64,000 nt of DNA from Conexibacter sp. S30A1 (GCF_023330665.1 NZ_CP097127.1:1798001-1862000), one strand, 5' to 3'. Shown: positions 1-9,094, counted from the stretch's first letter. Program-made: numbers and translations. The notes: generated by a model from the letters alone, not told the origin.

Positions 1-51
1 GCAGAATGCAACCCGGCTGCTAGGACTGGACGGCAGCTGACACAGCGCTGC

Positions 52-81
52 CCGGCGGGTGGCCAGCGGGCCACCTGCCGG
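52..81. terminator. GC-rich hairpin, probable terminator
   Basis: A 13-bp stem (one G-U wobble) closes a 4-nt AGCG loop. It lies just past the stop codon of the minus-strand MarR gene. There is no U-tract, which is common for actinobacterial terminators. It could equally serve a gene arriving from the left edge. Confidence 0.5.
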
Positions 82-108
82 AGCGCCCGCTCTCGGACAC
101 GCGTGGCT

Positions 109-570
109 TCAGCTGCGAGCGCGGTGGGAGGCCCGCAGTCGCTGCATCGCCGTGAACATGGCGCCTAGGACCAGTTCCCGCTCACCGTCGCTCAGGCCGT
201 CAAGCAACGCGTCCTGGAGAACGTCAATCTCGGCCTGCGCGGCGCTCACCACCAGCTCACCTTGGGCCGTCAGCAGTGAGCGCAGGATCCGGCCGTGGTT
301 GGGGTCACTGGTACGAGCCACCAGCTGGCGGCTCTCGAGCCTGGCCAGGATCTCAATCATCGACTGCGGCGTGACCAACGTGCGACGAGCCATCTGAGCA
401 TTGGACAGACCGGGGCGCCGTCGCAGGATCGAAAGCGCCGTGAACTCCGGCACGCTCAGCTCCCACGGAGCCAGCACATCCCGCATGGCCCGCCGGACCG
501 CGTGGTCTATCCGGCCGATCATGTAGACCAGAGAAACCTCGGTCGGCGGCTTCTGCACGGTCGCTGCCAT
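109..570 (-). CDS. MarR family transcriptional regulator
   Basis: A 153-residue winged-helix protein of normal MarR length. Residues about 30-105 carry the family pattern: a helix with PEFTALSIL, then LSNAQMARRTLVTPQSM as the recognition helix region, then the wing around DPNHGRILRSLLT. Flanking helices would form the dimer interface. It is divergent from the PaaK-like ligase at 869, with about 300 bp between them, so the likely role is repression of that ligase relieved by an aromatic acid or its CoA ester. That target is inferred from position only. I see no convincing palindrome in 571-868. The family call is firm and the ligand is unknown. Confidence 0.85.
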   Translation of the reverse strand: MAATVQKPPTEVSLVYMIGRIDHAVRRAMRDVLAPWELSVPEFTALSILRRRPGLSNAQMARRTLVTPQSMIEILARLESRQLVARTSDPNHGRILRSLLTAQGELVVSAAQAEIDVLQDALLDGLSDGERELVLGAMFTAMQRLRASHRARS

Positions 571-868
571 CGCTACACCCTATCCGACAGCCGGACGTTC
601 TGACCGCGGGCCGCCCTGCTGCTGCGGCTTGAGCAGCCGGCCCAAGCGCCATCCGCACCCATCGCTCGCTCGTCTTCGACACCGGGTCGGGCTTTGCCAC
701 CCCGACCCAATGGCCAGTCCGGCGCGCACGACGCACCGGGATCGCCCGCCGACCAGGCAATCGTCGCCCGCGCACCGCGCCAGAGCGAAAGGCCATCAGC
801 CGACTGAGCGCTTGTCTCAACGCCTGCTGACAGCGGAATCCTCGTTCGCCTCCTTCTAAAATGCGTAG

Positions 869-2143
869 ATGAGCGGAAGGCGTCTGGACGTGCAGCTCGA
901 GCGCCTCGGTCAGCTGATCGAGCGCGTGGCACACGCCAACTCATTTCAGCGCGAGCGCTTGCTACATGCCTCGATCGAGACTCGCGAGCAGCTCCGCTCG
1001 CTTCCGCTGACCTTGAGGTCGGAGCTTTTGACCGACCAAACGTCGCAACCGCCGTTCGGGACCAACATCAGCTATCAGCTCGAGCGCTACACCCGCGTGC
1101 ATGTGACCAGTGGCACCGTGGGTGACCAGCTGAGGGTGCCGCAAACCGATGAGGACTGGCTCCACACCCGAGCTCAGTTTGCGCTTGTGCTGCACCATGC
1201 CGGCATCGGCAGCGGAGATCGCGTCGCGCTGCCGTTCGCATTCGGCCCATACCTCCAGTTCTGGGCGGCCGTGGCCGGCGTAGAGGAGATCGGGGCGCTG
1301 CCCATCCCGCTCGGGGGGCTCGGTGCGCGCGAGCGGCTGATCACGATGGCCCAGCTGGAAACCACAGCCGTCATCTGCACCCCGTCCTACGCCATCGTGC
1401 TAACTGAAGAGGCGCAGCGCTCTGGGCTTGAGGCTGCCTTCGAGTCAGTCCACACGGTGATCTGCCAAGGGGAGCCAGGCGCTTCGATCGCAGCGGCCCG
1501 CGGCCGGATCGAGACTGCTTGGGGAGCGCGCGTCCTCGATCACGCCGGCTCAACCGAAGTCGGGGTATTTACCTATCCATGCGCCGCTGGCGGGGGCCTG
1601 CACGTGAACGAGGACGACTTCATCTGCGAGGTCGTCGATCCCCGCACGGACGCAGAGACTGCGCCCGGTGATCAGGGGGAGATGGTTCTGACGGCGCTGC
1701 TGCGAACCGGCTATCCGCTCATTCGTTTCCGCAGCGGTGACATCGTCGAAGTTGGTGGCGCGTGCCCCGCCGGGCACGAGCACATCTGGCTCCCCAGAGG
1801 GATCGTGGGGCGGACAGACGATCTGGTGGTGGTCAACGGGATGAACATCTTCCCGTCCGCAGTCGAGGCCATCCTGCGCGAGGTCGGCGTGCTCGGTGGC
1901 TACCGGATACGTCGGCCTGACCGGACCAGCCAGGCAGCTGCGGCGATTCTGCACCCCAGCGATAGCGACGAAATCACCGTCCTGGTCGAAATGACCGAAC
2001 CTGCGCGGGTTTCGCGAATCCAGGATCTGGCGCGTGACAGGCTCGGGCTGTCGATTAACGTCGTGGCTGTAATGCCCGGGACGCTTCGCGATACACGACC
2101 GAAGACGCGGCGCCTCCAGCCGGCGCAACGCTCTGGCGCCTGA
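869..2143 (+). CDS. PaaK-like AMP-binding acyl-CoA ligase (phenylacetate-CoA ligase family)
   Basis: A 424-residue adenylate-forming enzyme, close to the usual 430-440 of PaaK. The P-loop-like segment is TSGTVGDQLRVP (residues 80-91), unusual because most relatives have SSGTTGxP. Further motifs are AGSTEVG near 224, RFRSGDIV near 290, and GRTDDLVVVNGMNIFPS leading into the PaaK C-terminal domain. The expected reaction is activation of an aromatic carboxylate to its CoA thioester with ATP. An in-frame TAG directly before the ATG fixes the start, and no Shine-Dalgarno sequence is visible. The divergent MarR gene and nearby pobA suggest aromatic acid catabolism. The substrate cannot be read from sequence. 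Confidence 0.8.
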   Translation: MSGRRLDVQLERLGQLIERVAHANSFQRERLLHASIETREQLRSLPLTLRSELLTDQTSQPPFGTNISYQLERYTRVHVTSGTVGDQLRVPQTDEDWLHTRAQFALVLHHAGIGSGDRVALPFAFGPYLQFWAAVAGVEEIGALPIPLGGLGARERLITMAQLETTAVICTPSYAIVLTEEAQRSGLEAAFESVHTVICQGEPGASIAAARGRIETAWGARVLDHAGSTEVGVFTYPCAAGGGLHVNEDDFICEVVDPRTDAETAPGDQGEMVLTALLRTGYPLIRFRSGDIVEVGGACPAGHEHIWLPRGIVGRTDDLVVVNGMNIFPSAVEAILREVGVLGGYRIRRPDRTSQAAAAILHPSDSDEITVLVEMTEPARVSRIQDLARDRLGLSINVVAVMPGTLRDTRPKTRRLQPAQRSGA

Positions 2144-2163
2144 CTGACCCGGCTCACAGCAGT

Positions 2164-2899
2164 TCAGCGACAGGGGGCTGACCTAACCGGGGCCACCGTC
2201 TCAAGCACATCACCGATGTAGCGTAGGTGGCTGAGCATCGCAGCCTCCGCACGCCGGGAGCTGCGCGCCTGGACCGCCGCGAATATGTGCCGGTGCTGCT
2301 CGAGCAGGATGGCATCGACGACAGCCGGCGCGATCACGGCATCGAGCTCTGGTTCGAGCACAAGGTAAGACCAAGCCACGAGCGCACCGGCAACCTGGTT
2401 GCCGGCAGCTTCGGCCAGCGTCGTGGAAGCACACGTCTGCGGCGCGCAGCGCAGACACGTCACCGGACTGGCGAGCCCCCGCCGCGAGGCACTGCCGCAA
2501 ACGCTCGACAGTTTCGGGGTCCGCGCGCACCGCCGCCAAGCCCGCCAGCGGGACCTCGATCAGCATGCGAGCCTCGAGCAGCTCGCTCAGACTGGTGATA
2601 CCCGCCCGCAACATCGTCTCGAGAGCGCCGCCGACCGTGCGCGCCAGTCCGCCCGCAGGGACATGGGCGACAAACACGCCACCCCCGGGACCACGACTCG
2701 CCCGCACCAGGTTCGCCGCCACCAGTAGGCGCACCGCTTCCCGAACCGCCGGCCGTGATGCGCCGTACCGCGCCGCAAGCTCAGTCTCGGTCCCGAGCCT
2801 CGAGCCCGGGGCCAGAGAGCGTGCATGGATCTCATTCTCGACCAGTCGCGCGACCTCGTCGATCGTGAGGCGTGAGCGTTGCCTCGGGAGGCGTTGCAT
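2164..2899 (-). pseudogene. GntR/FCD (FadR subfamily) regulator, frameshifted
   Basis: The N-terminal part from the ATG at 2899 reads as a normal GntR winged helix (IDEVARLVENEIHARSLAPGS, then AARYGASRPAVREAVRLLVA). It continues into an FCD ligand domain up to DVCFHD. At about 2417-2425 the frame breaks. The domain resumes in another frame as TLAEAAGNQVAGALVAW and runs to a stop at 2164. Restoring an AC dinucleotide would give the conserved FCD signature D-x3-H-x2-L-x2-A-x-GN. As written, the upstream frame reads about 70 nonsense residues. This is either a real 2-nt deletion or a sequencing error. It is divergent from pobA, which it may once have regulated. Confidence 0.75.
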
Positions 2900-3010
2900 T
2901 GGGCAACCATAAAGAGTGATCTTTTCTATAGCAAGCTCGGTTCGCAGCCAGCTCGCCATGGGCCTCGTGTTTCTGCCCATGTGCGCATTAGAGCGTTCTT
3001 TGTGTAAAGC

Positions 3011-3040
3011 TTGACCTGCAGGTGCACACGCGGGTACGAT
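3011..3040 (+). promoter_or_regulatory. pobA promoter, apparently leaderless, with overlapping palindrome
   Basis: TTGACC (3011-3016) and TACGAT (3035-3040) are separated by 18 bp and match -35/-10 elements. The GTG start of pobA is at 3048, seven bases past the -10, so transcription would begin at or next to the start codon. A perfect 10-bp palindrome ACCTGCAGGT (3014-3023) overlaps the -35 and is a plausible operator. Confidence 0.5.
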
Positions 3041-3047
3041 CGGTCAC

Positions 3048-4244
3048 GTGGCACGGGCTGATCAAGCACGCGTGGTGATCGTGGGGGCCGGCCCGGCTGG
3101 CCTGCTGCTGTCGCATCTGCTCGCACTGGCGGAGATCGAGTCCACGGTGCTTGAATGCCGCTCACGCGATCAGATCGAGACGACAGTCCGCGCCGGCATC
3201 CTTGAGGCCGACACAGTGCGCCTCCTAACGGAGACGGGAGCATCGACCCGGGTGCTTCGGGACGGTGCACGTCACGACGGGATTGAGCTGCGCTTCAACG
3301 GTGAGGGCCACCGCGTCGACTTCATGGGTCTGACGGGTCATGGCGTCTGGCTGTATCCCCAGCATGAGGTCCTCAAGGACCTCCTGAGCACGCGGCTCGA
3401 GCAGGGCCAGGACATCCGCTTCGGCGTAACGGTCACCGCGGTCCATGACGGCGACCGGCCGCAGGTGCGCGCCACAGACACGGACGGTTCCGAGCTCCGC
3501 CTCGAATGTGACTTCGTCGTGGGAGCCGACGGCTCCCACAGCGCCGTTAGGAAAGCGGTGACCGGCTCGGCCACGAGCGGCCACTTCCGCGAGTACCCGT
3601 TCGCATGGTTCGGGATCCTCTGCGAAGCACCGCCCAGCGCGGCGGAGTTGATCTACAGCAACTCCGAGCACGGCTTCGCGCTGATCAGCCAGCGAAGCCC
3701 CACCGTGCAGCGCATGTACCTGCAGTGCGACCCCGAACTCGACCCGGAGGCGATGAGTGACGATCTTGTCTGGGAGGAGCTTCAGCGCCGCGTGGCCCCC
3801 CACCCGCTGAGCACCGGCCCGATCTTTCAGCGGGACGTACTGCGATTCCGCAGCTTCGTGGCCAGCAGCTTGCACCGCGGCCATGTCGCGCTTGTCGGGG
3901 ATGCCGCCCACACCGTCCCACCGACCGGAGCCAAGGGCATGAACCTCGCGGTCGCGGACGTGCTCGTGCTCGCGCGTGCGCTGCGAGCGCTGCTGCTGGA
4001 CGGCAACGCAACGGCAATCAATCGCTACGAGCAGGACGTGCTGCCCAGGATCTGGAAGGCACAGCACTTCTCCTGGTGGATGACGCAGATGCTGCACCGC
4101 ACACCCGACGCCAGCGAGTTTGATCGTCTACGCCAGCACGGCGAACTCAGCTCCGTCGTCGAATCCGAGGCCGGGCGACGCTACTTGGCAGAGGCCTACA
4201 CCGGCTGGCCACGGCCGACGGATGAGGCTCTCGCGGTCGTCTGA
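3048..4244 (+). CDS. pobA: 4-hydroxybenzoate 3-monooxygenase
   Basis: A 398-residue class A flavoprotein monooxygenase, the family's usual length. It hydroxylates 4-hydroxybenzoate to protocatechuate using FAD, NAD(P)H and O2. The FAD-binding GxGxxG motif is VIVGAGPAGLL (10-20). The conserved RAGILE segment follows near 54. A DG-type motif appears as VVGADGSHSAVR, and the second FAD site is GDAAHTVPPTGAKGMNLAVAD. The GTG start sits just after a -10 element, so the mRNA looks leaderless. No protocatechuate dioxygenase is adjacent, but a ring-cleavage operon lies about 27 kb away at 30.7-34 kb. The family assignment is strong. Confidence 0.92.
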   Translation: MARADQARVVIVGAGPAGLLLSHLLALAEIESTVLECRSRDQIETTVRAGILEADTVRLLTETGASTRVLRDGARHDGIELRFNGEGHRVDFMGLTGHGVWLYPQHEVLKDLLSTRLEQGQDIRFGVTVTAVHDGDRPQVRATDTDGSELRLECDFVVGADGSHSAVRKAVTGSATSGHFREYPFAWFGILCEAPPSAAELIYSNSEHGFALISQRSPTVQRMYLQCDPELDPEAMSDDLVWEELQRRVAPHPLSTGPIFQRDVLRFRSFVASSLHRGHVALVGDAAHTVPPTGAKGMNLAVADVLVLARALRALLLDGNATAINRYEQDVLPRIWKAQHFSWWMTQMLHRTPDASEFDRLRQHGELSSVVESEAGRRYLAEAYTGWPRPTDEALAVV

Positions 4245-4367
4245 GCCACCGAGCCAGACAAACCACGCTTACGGTCGCCTTCTCCGACGCGACAAGCCCC
4301 CCGAGACCGAAGCCAGGAAAACGATCTACGGCAATCGCCGAGCGGCGCCAAGACATATGATCCAGCT

Positions 4368-4984
4368 ATGACCGGCCGCGTGGATCGTCGTGAGCCAAAG
4401 ACGGTGACAATCAAGGACATCACCAGTGTCGCAGGCATGTCACATCGCACGGTGTCGCGCACCTTGAGCGGTGGCTTCCGGGATGAGCGCATGCTCATCG
4501 ACGATCTGAGGAGCACACGAACCCCTGTGGTCGCGCTCGTCGCGGGGATGTTGCTCGGCGATATCCGCGACCGTATCGACGCATACGCGACGAGCACGGC
4601 AGAGCACGGGTGGTCGCACCCGTTCGCGTATGTACAGCAGGTCGATGATCAGTTCCGAGCGGCGGGAACCGCACTCGACGCACTCCTAGACGTTGATCCC
4701 CGCCCATCGTCGCCACCACAGACGTGTCAGCGATCGGTCCGCTCGGAGCGGCCGCGGCGCGAGGCCTGCGTGTGCCCGAGGAGCTGTCGATCGTCGGCTT
4801 CGACGACATCCCGTTGACGGCGGCCGCCCTGCCTGCGCTGACGACCGTGCACATGCCCCTAAACCAGATCGGGGAAGCAGCGATGGAATCTGCCGTGAGC
4901 AGGGAGCGAAATGGGCAGCCCGCCATGCAGCCGTTCGAGCCGACAGTCGTAATCCGCAACTCGACCGCCGCACCGCGACCGTGA
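4368..4984 (+). pseudogene. LacI family regulator relic (internal deletion plus frameshift)
   Basis: The start encodes a LacI helix-turn-helix (TIKDITSVAGMSHRTVSRTLSGG). It then jumps straight to FRDERMLIDDLRSTRTPVVALVAG, which belongs deep in the ligand-binding domain. Roughly 120 codons, including the hinge and much of the N-subdomain, are missing. At 4704-4706 one base is missing: the next frame resumes as PPIVATTDVSAIGPL and then LRVPEELSIVGFDD, both hallmark LacI C-subdomain strings. The stop at 4982-4984 overlaps the start of the downstream dehydrogenase. The gene therefore looks dead twice over. It probably once controlled the GH51/dehydrogenase pair. Confidence 0.8.
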
Positions 4985-5976
4985 AGGCGCTGCGGCTGCA
5001 CGCACCCGGCGACCTGCGCCTGCACGAAGAGCCGGTGCCCAAGTGCCGCAAGGGTGAGGTCCTCCTCCGCGTTCGCGCGGTTGGCCTATGCGGCTCGGAC
5101 CGGCACTGGTTCGTTGAGGGGACGACGGGTGGCGTCGAGTTCACCCGACCCATCGTCCTCGGACACGAAATCCTCGCCACGATCGAGAGCGGGCCGAATG
5201 CCGGGCAACGCGTTGCCGTGGAGCCAGCGGTGCCGTGCGGCAACTGTGTGGTCTGCGCGCGCGGCGACCTGCATCTATGCCCCTTCGGAGCCTTCGCTGG
5301 TTACGAGGGCACCGACGGCGGACTGCGGACCTTTATGACATGGCCGGCGGCGCTGTGCGAGCCAGTGCCGTCGACCCTGTCCGACGACGACGCCGTGCTA
5401 CTCGAGCCGCTCGGCGTCGCGCTGCACGCGCTCGATCTCGGCCACGTCTCGTGGGAGTCATTCACCGGCGTCGTCGGCTGCGGGCCGATTGGGCTGCTGC
5501 TTGTCGAGCTACTGGTTCGCGCGGGTGCCGCGCGTGTCGCGGTGGCCGATCCACTACCGCACCGGCTCGACGCTGCCCTCGCACTCCACCCGCACGTCGT
5601 CCCGCTGGCGGAGGTACCAGAGTCCGAGCTCGACGTCGTGTTTGAGGTGGCAGGCTCTGACGACGCGCTGAACACCGCTCTTGTCGGCGTCCGCCCGGGC
5701 GGCCGCATCGTCCTCATCGGCATCCCCAGCGACGACCGCACAGGCTTTCGCGCGTCGCTCGCGCGCCGGAAGGGCGTGACGATCGCCCTGAGCCGGCGCA
5801 TGCGCGCTGACGCGCTCGCGCGCGCAGCGCGACTAGCCGGCACCGGCTCGTTGCGGCTCGGCCACCTCGTCAGCGAGCGGTACGCGCTTGAGGACGCCGC
5901 CGATGCGTTCACCTCGCTCGCCGCGTACCGCGGCATCAAGATAATCGTCCAGCTCGACGGAGGTGAGTCGCAATGA
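4981..5976 (+). CDS. Zinc-dependent medium-chain sugar/polyol dehydrogenase
   Basis: A 331-residue MDR-superfamily enzyme of the sorbitol/threonine dehydrogenase type. Catalytic zinc ligands appear as GLCGSD (Cys37) and GHE (His62-Glu63). The structural zinc site has four cysteines at 86, 89, 92 and 100. The Rossmann nucleotide site is VVGCGPIGLL. A longer upstream reading exists, but similarity to the family begins at the GTG at 4981, which overlaps the stop of the LacI relic. The 3' end overlaps the GH51 gene by ATGA, so the two are translationally coupled. With that partner, oxidation of a pentose or polyol is plausible; the exact substrate is unknown. Confidence 0.82.
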   Translation: MKALRLHAPGDLRLHEEPVPKCRKGEVLLRVRAVGLCGSDRHWFVEGTTGGVEFTRPIVLGHEILATIESGPNAGQRVAVEPAVPCGNCVVCARGDLHLCPFGAFAGYEGTDGGLRTFMTWPAALCEPVPSTLSDDDAVLLEPLGVALHALDLGHVSWESFTGVVGCGPIGLLLVELLVRAGAARVAVADPLPHRLDAALALHPHVVPLAEVPESELDVVFEVAGSDDALNTALVGVRPGGRIVLIGIPSDDRTGFRASLARRKGVTIALSRRMRADALARAARLAGTGSLRLGHLVSERYALEDAADAFTSLAAYRGIKIIVQLDGGESQ

Positions 5977-7541
5977 CGTCCGCGCACGGGGCTATCGACA
6001 GCAGTCTGACGGTCGGAGAAGTCGACGCGAGGCTCTATGGGACGCTTGTCGAGCACCTCGGGCGCTGCGTCTACACCGGCATCCACGAGCCAGCGCACCC
6101 CGAGAGCGACGAGCGGGGGTTTCGTCTCGATGTCCTCGAGTTGGCGCGCGAGCTCGGCGTGACGATTGTCCGCTATCCCGGCGGGAACTTCGTATCCGGC
6201 TACCGGTGGGAGGACGGGGTCGGACCGGTAGACGAGCGACCCGTACGGCTCGACCTGGCCTGGCGCTCAGTCGAACACAACCGCGTCGGCACAGACGAGT
6301 TCGTCGACTGGGTGCGCCTCGTCGGAGCGGAGCCGATGTTGGCCGTCAACCTCGGAACCCGCGGGACCGAGGCGGCGCTTGACCTGCTCGAGTACTGCAA
6401 CGTTCCCGGCGGCACCGCACTCTCGGCTCGGCGGGCGGCGAATGGGCATCCTGAGCCGCACGCGGTTAGCGTCTGGTGCCTCGGTAACGAGGTCGACGGG
6501 CCTTGGCAGATCGGCCAGAAAACCGCAGAGGATTACAGCAAGCTTGCGCGCGAGACGGCGAAGGCGATGAAAATCCTTGACCCGTCCGTGGAGCTGGTTG
6601 CCTGCGGCAGCTCAAGCCGCGCGATGCCGACGTTCGGGGAGTGGGAGGCGACGGTGCTCGAGCAGTGCTATCCGTACGTAGATTTCATTTCGGCCCACGC
6701 CTACTACGAGCCCGAGGATGACGACCTCGACAGCTTCCTCGCGAGCGCCTGCGACATGGACGCGTATATCGACGGCCTCGTGGCGACATGCGACCACGTA
6801 GCCGCGAAGCTCCGAAGTCCCCGTAGGATCGACGTTTCCTTTGACGAGTGGAACGTCTGGTACCAGTCGCGGCTCGACGCCACGGTGATGGGGTCGTGGC
6901 AGGAGCACCCACGCCTGATCGAAGACACCCACTCGTTGGCAGATGCAGTCGTGGTGGGGACGCTGCTGATCACGCTCCTGCGCCACGCCGACCGCGTGCG
7001 GGTCGCGTGCCTCGCGCAGCTGGTCAACACCATCGCACCGATCATGACTCAGCCCGGTGGGCCAGCCTGGAGGCAAACGACGTTCTTTCCCTTCGCGCTC
7101 GCCGCGAGGCACGCGCGCTCCGGCGTCGTGCTCCGTCTCCACGCCGACGGACCGCGGATTGAAACTCAGCGTTTCGGCAGTGTGCCGGCGCTAGAGGCGA
7201 CCGCCGTGTGGCGCGAAGCCGAGGGCGAACTGGTCATCCTGTGCGCAAACCGTGACCGGAGGACGCCTCTCGAGCTCGACCTTGCTCTGCACGGTTTCGA
7301 CGCTCTCGGTGTCGTCGAGCACGTGACGCTTACCGGTGACAATCCGTACGCGCAGAACACATGTGCACAGCCAAACACGGTGAGACCGCAGCAGCTGACG
7401 AGCGCGAGCGTCAACGGCGGTCGGCTGACTGCGCCCCTGCCGCCGCTCTCTTGGAACCTTATCCGCCTATGCAGCTTGGGCGCCCGCCGTGGCCAGCACA
7501 GCACCGCCGCCAAGACGTTCGCCGGTGGCAGGCCCGCATAG
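5973..7541 (+). CDS. GH51 alpha-L-arabinofuranosidase
   Basis: A 522-residue glycoside hydrolase with GH51 layout. It has an N-terminal (beta/alpha)8 barrel with VRYPGGNFVSGYRWEDGVGP (67-86), the acid/base Glu173 in CLGNEVDGPWQ, and the nucleophile Glu292 in SFDEWNVWY. A C-terminal beta-sandwich follows from about 380. These enzymes release terminal L-arabinofuranose from plant arabinan and arabinoxylan. No signal peptide is seen, so it likely acts inside the cell on imported oligosaccharides. It is coupled to the sugar dehydrogenase by an ATGA overlap. Control by the upstream LacI relic has probably been lost. Confidence 0.9.
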   Translation: MTSAHGAIDSSLTVGEVDARLYGTLVEHLGRCVYTGIHEPAHPESDERGFRLDVLELARELGVTIVRYPGGNFVSGYRWEDGVGPVDERPVRLDLAWRSVEHNRVGTDEFVDWVRLVGAEPMLAVNLGTRGTEAALDLLEYCNVPGGTALSARRAANGHPEPHAVSVWCLGNEVDGPWQIGQKTAEDYSKLARETAKAMKILDPSVELVACGSSSRAMPTFGEWEATVLEQCYPYVDFISAHAYYEPEDDDLDSFLASACDMDAYIDGLVATCDHVAAKLRSPRRIDVSFDEWNVWYQSRLDATVMGSWQEHPRLIEDTHSLADAVVVGTLLITLLRHADRVRVACLAQLVNTIAPIMTQPGGPAWRQTTFFPFALAARHARSGVVLRLHADGPRIETQRFGSVPALEATAVWREAEGELVILCANRDRRTPLELDLALHGFDALGVVEHVTLTGDNPYAQNTCAQPNTVRPQQLTSASVNGGRLTAPLPPLSWNLIRLCSLGARRGQHSTAAKTFAGGRPA

Positions 7542-7894
7542 CCAGACGCGCGACGGCAGAACCGCGAGCCGCAGCGTCACCCCCCGACCAGCGGTGCGTC
7601 CGCTCTGAGGCAGCCTCAGATAATCCAATCGATGTCGAGGTCAGTAGCAAGTGATGTCTGGACCGCGACTTCCTTACAGGATCGCGGTCGTCTGAGCTGG
7701 GGGTCTGGCGTGCAAGCAACGGAGCACAAACCGGGCTTCCGGTGACGATGCCACACCCGACGCCGACGGGACAGCTGCGGCATGAGCCGGTCTCGCCGGA
7801 TGTACAGCCGACTACCTCGTCGCATGGGGACTGCGTGAAGTCCGTAGGCCACAGAGCACCGTCGCACGCCGAGACCACAGGCCCCCTCGGGCGT
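7542..7894. other. Intergenic region with a hairpin, no gene seen
   Basis: This gap separates two convergent genes. It contains one clear inverted repeat, GACCGCGA and TCGCGGTC (7661-7689) with a 13-nt loop, which may be a weak bidirectional terminator although it lacks a U-tract. No reading frame with recognisable protein character or Shine-Dalgarno sequence was found in the rest. Confidence 0.4.
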
Positions 7895-9034
7895 TCACAC
7901 AGCCGCGACCGCCCCGCCCGGAAGCGTGCTCACAACGTCGTTGAAGTAGGCCTCAAGCTGCTCTAGCTCGTACTCGCCTGCGCCCGTCCCTGGCAGCGCG
8001 AGCGCACTCGCGCTCGCGCTCAGCCCGGCCGCCGCGCCCAAGCAGCGCAGGGCGTAGCCCGACGCCGCCAGCTCGCGGTCGAGCGCCGCGAGCGCGGCGG
8101 TGTCGCGCCGACCGTACCGGTCCGACCACGAGGAGCAGCTGTAGGCGAGCAGCTTCTCCGGGTACTGGTCGTGGACGCGCCCGGCGAAGATGCGAGCCGT
8201 ATGCGGATCGGGAAGCGGCGTCTCGAGCCAGACCAGGTCGGCGTGCGGGGCGTACGCGAGGGCACGCGCGACGGCGTGCTCGACCCCAGAACGGACGTGG
8301 TGATAGCCCTCCGCAGAGCGCTCGCCGGCGAGGAACTCGTGGTCGCGCGCGTCGACGTCGCTGGTCAGCAGTCCCGCGCTCAGCGCGGCCGTGCGGGCAC
8401 CGATCAGCGTCGGCACGCCGGCGACGTCGGCGGCGAGACGGGCGATGTCGAGCATGCGGACGTGCTGTGCGGTTGGAACGAGCACGCTGCCACCCCCATG
8501 ACCCAGCCTCCGTGCCTCGGGGAGCTGATCGTCCATGAGCACGCCGGCGGCACCGGCCCCGATCAGCGCGTGCATGAGCTCATAGGCGTGCGCGGCACCA
8601 CCGAATCCAGCCTGTGCGACGGCGATCACAGGCGCCAGCCACTCGCGCTGCATCTCGTGCTGGCCGGAGGCCACCGCTGCCGCCCACTCGATCTGATCAG
8701 CGCGGCGCAGAGCGCTGTTGACGCCCGCGACGAGCGCCTCTGTCGGCTGGCCGACACCGGCAGCGGGGAGATAGACGACGTCCGCGTCGGCCCTGACGGC
8801 CGCCACAGCCTGCTCCGCCGACGCGGCGTGGCGCGCGCCCACCGACTCTTCCCCGTGCAACAGGTACCAGAGCCGCTCCGCGCCACGTCGGGCGAGGCTG
8901 TACTCGACGCGGATGGTGCCACGCAGGCGGATCACGTCGTCGGCCTCGTGGTGGCGCTCGACCCCGAGCCAACGCTGGCTCGTGGCCCAGTCGCGGTCGA
9001 TCGCGGCGGCGGCGATGGTGGACAGGCTGCTCAT
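7895..9034 (-). CDS. Isocitrate lyase-family paralog lacking catalytic motifs
   Basis: A 379-residue protein with the overall ICL/PEP-mutase fold order, for example GFGGAAHAYELMHALIGAGAAG, MDDQLPEARRLGHGGGSVLVPT and ADLVWLETPLPDP. The key residues are absent. The catalytic KKCGH loop is RRLGH (175-179), so the Cys is gone. The ADADTG metal segment is AVAQAG, ARTDA is ARTAA, and the NCSPSFNW substrate loop is SCSSWSDRY. A longer frame is open upstream, but GAGGAGG before the ATG at 9034 decides the start. It is divergent from a RamB-like regulator and close to a genuine ICL2. It is probably not a lyase; a regulatory or ligand-binding role is speculation. Confidence 0.75.
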   Translation of the reverse strand: MSSLSTIAAAAIDRDWATSQRWLGVERHHEADDVIRLRGTIRVEYSLARRGAERLWYLLHGEESVGARHAASAEQAVAAVRADADVVYLPAAGVGQPTEALVAGVNSALRRADQIEWAAAVASGQHEMQREWLAPVIAVAQAGFGGAAHAYELMHALIGAGAAGVLMDDQLPEARRLGHGGGSVLVPTAQHVRMLDIARLAADVAGVPTLIGARTAALSAGLLTSDVDARDHEFLAGERSAEGYHHVRSGVEHAVARALAYAPHADLVWLETPLPDPHTARIFAGRVHDQYPEKLLAYSCSSWSDRYGRRDTAALAALDRELAASGYALRCLGAAAGLSASASALALPGTGAGEYELEQLEAYFNDVVSTLPGGAVAAV

Positions 9035-9094
9035 GGGTGACTCCTCCTCGGCCTCAACAGACATATCGCCATAGTTGGCCATTCCGTGACTGTT

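Noticed and set aside
353..944. Long minus-strand frames overlapping the MarR gene and the MarR-ligase gap
   Set aside because: Arg/Pro-rich shadow frames caused by high GC; the MarR frame explains the coding signal.
4693..4980. Upstream in-frame extension of the zinc dehydrogenase
   Set aside because: The extension overlaps the LacI relic in a different frame and has no similarity to dehydrogenases; the family start is at 4981.
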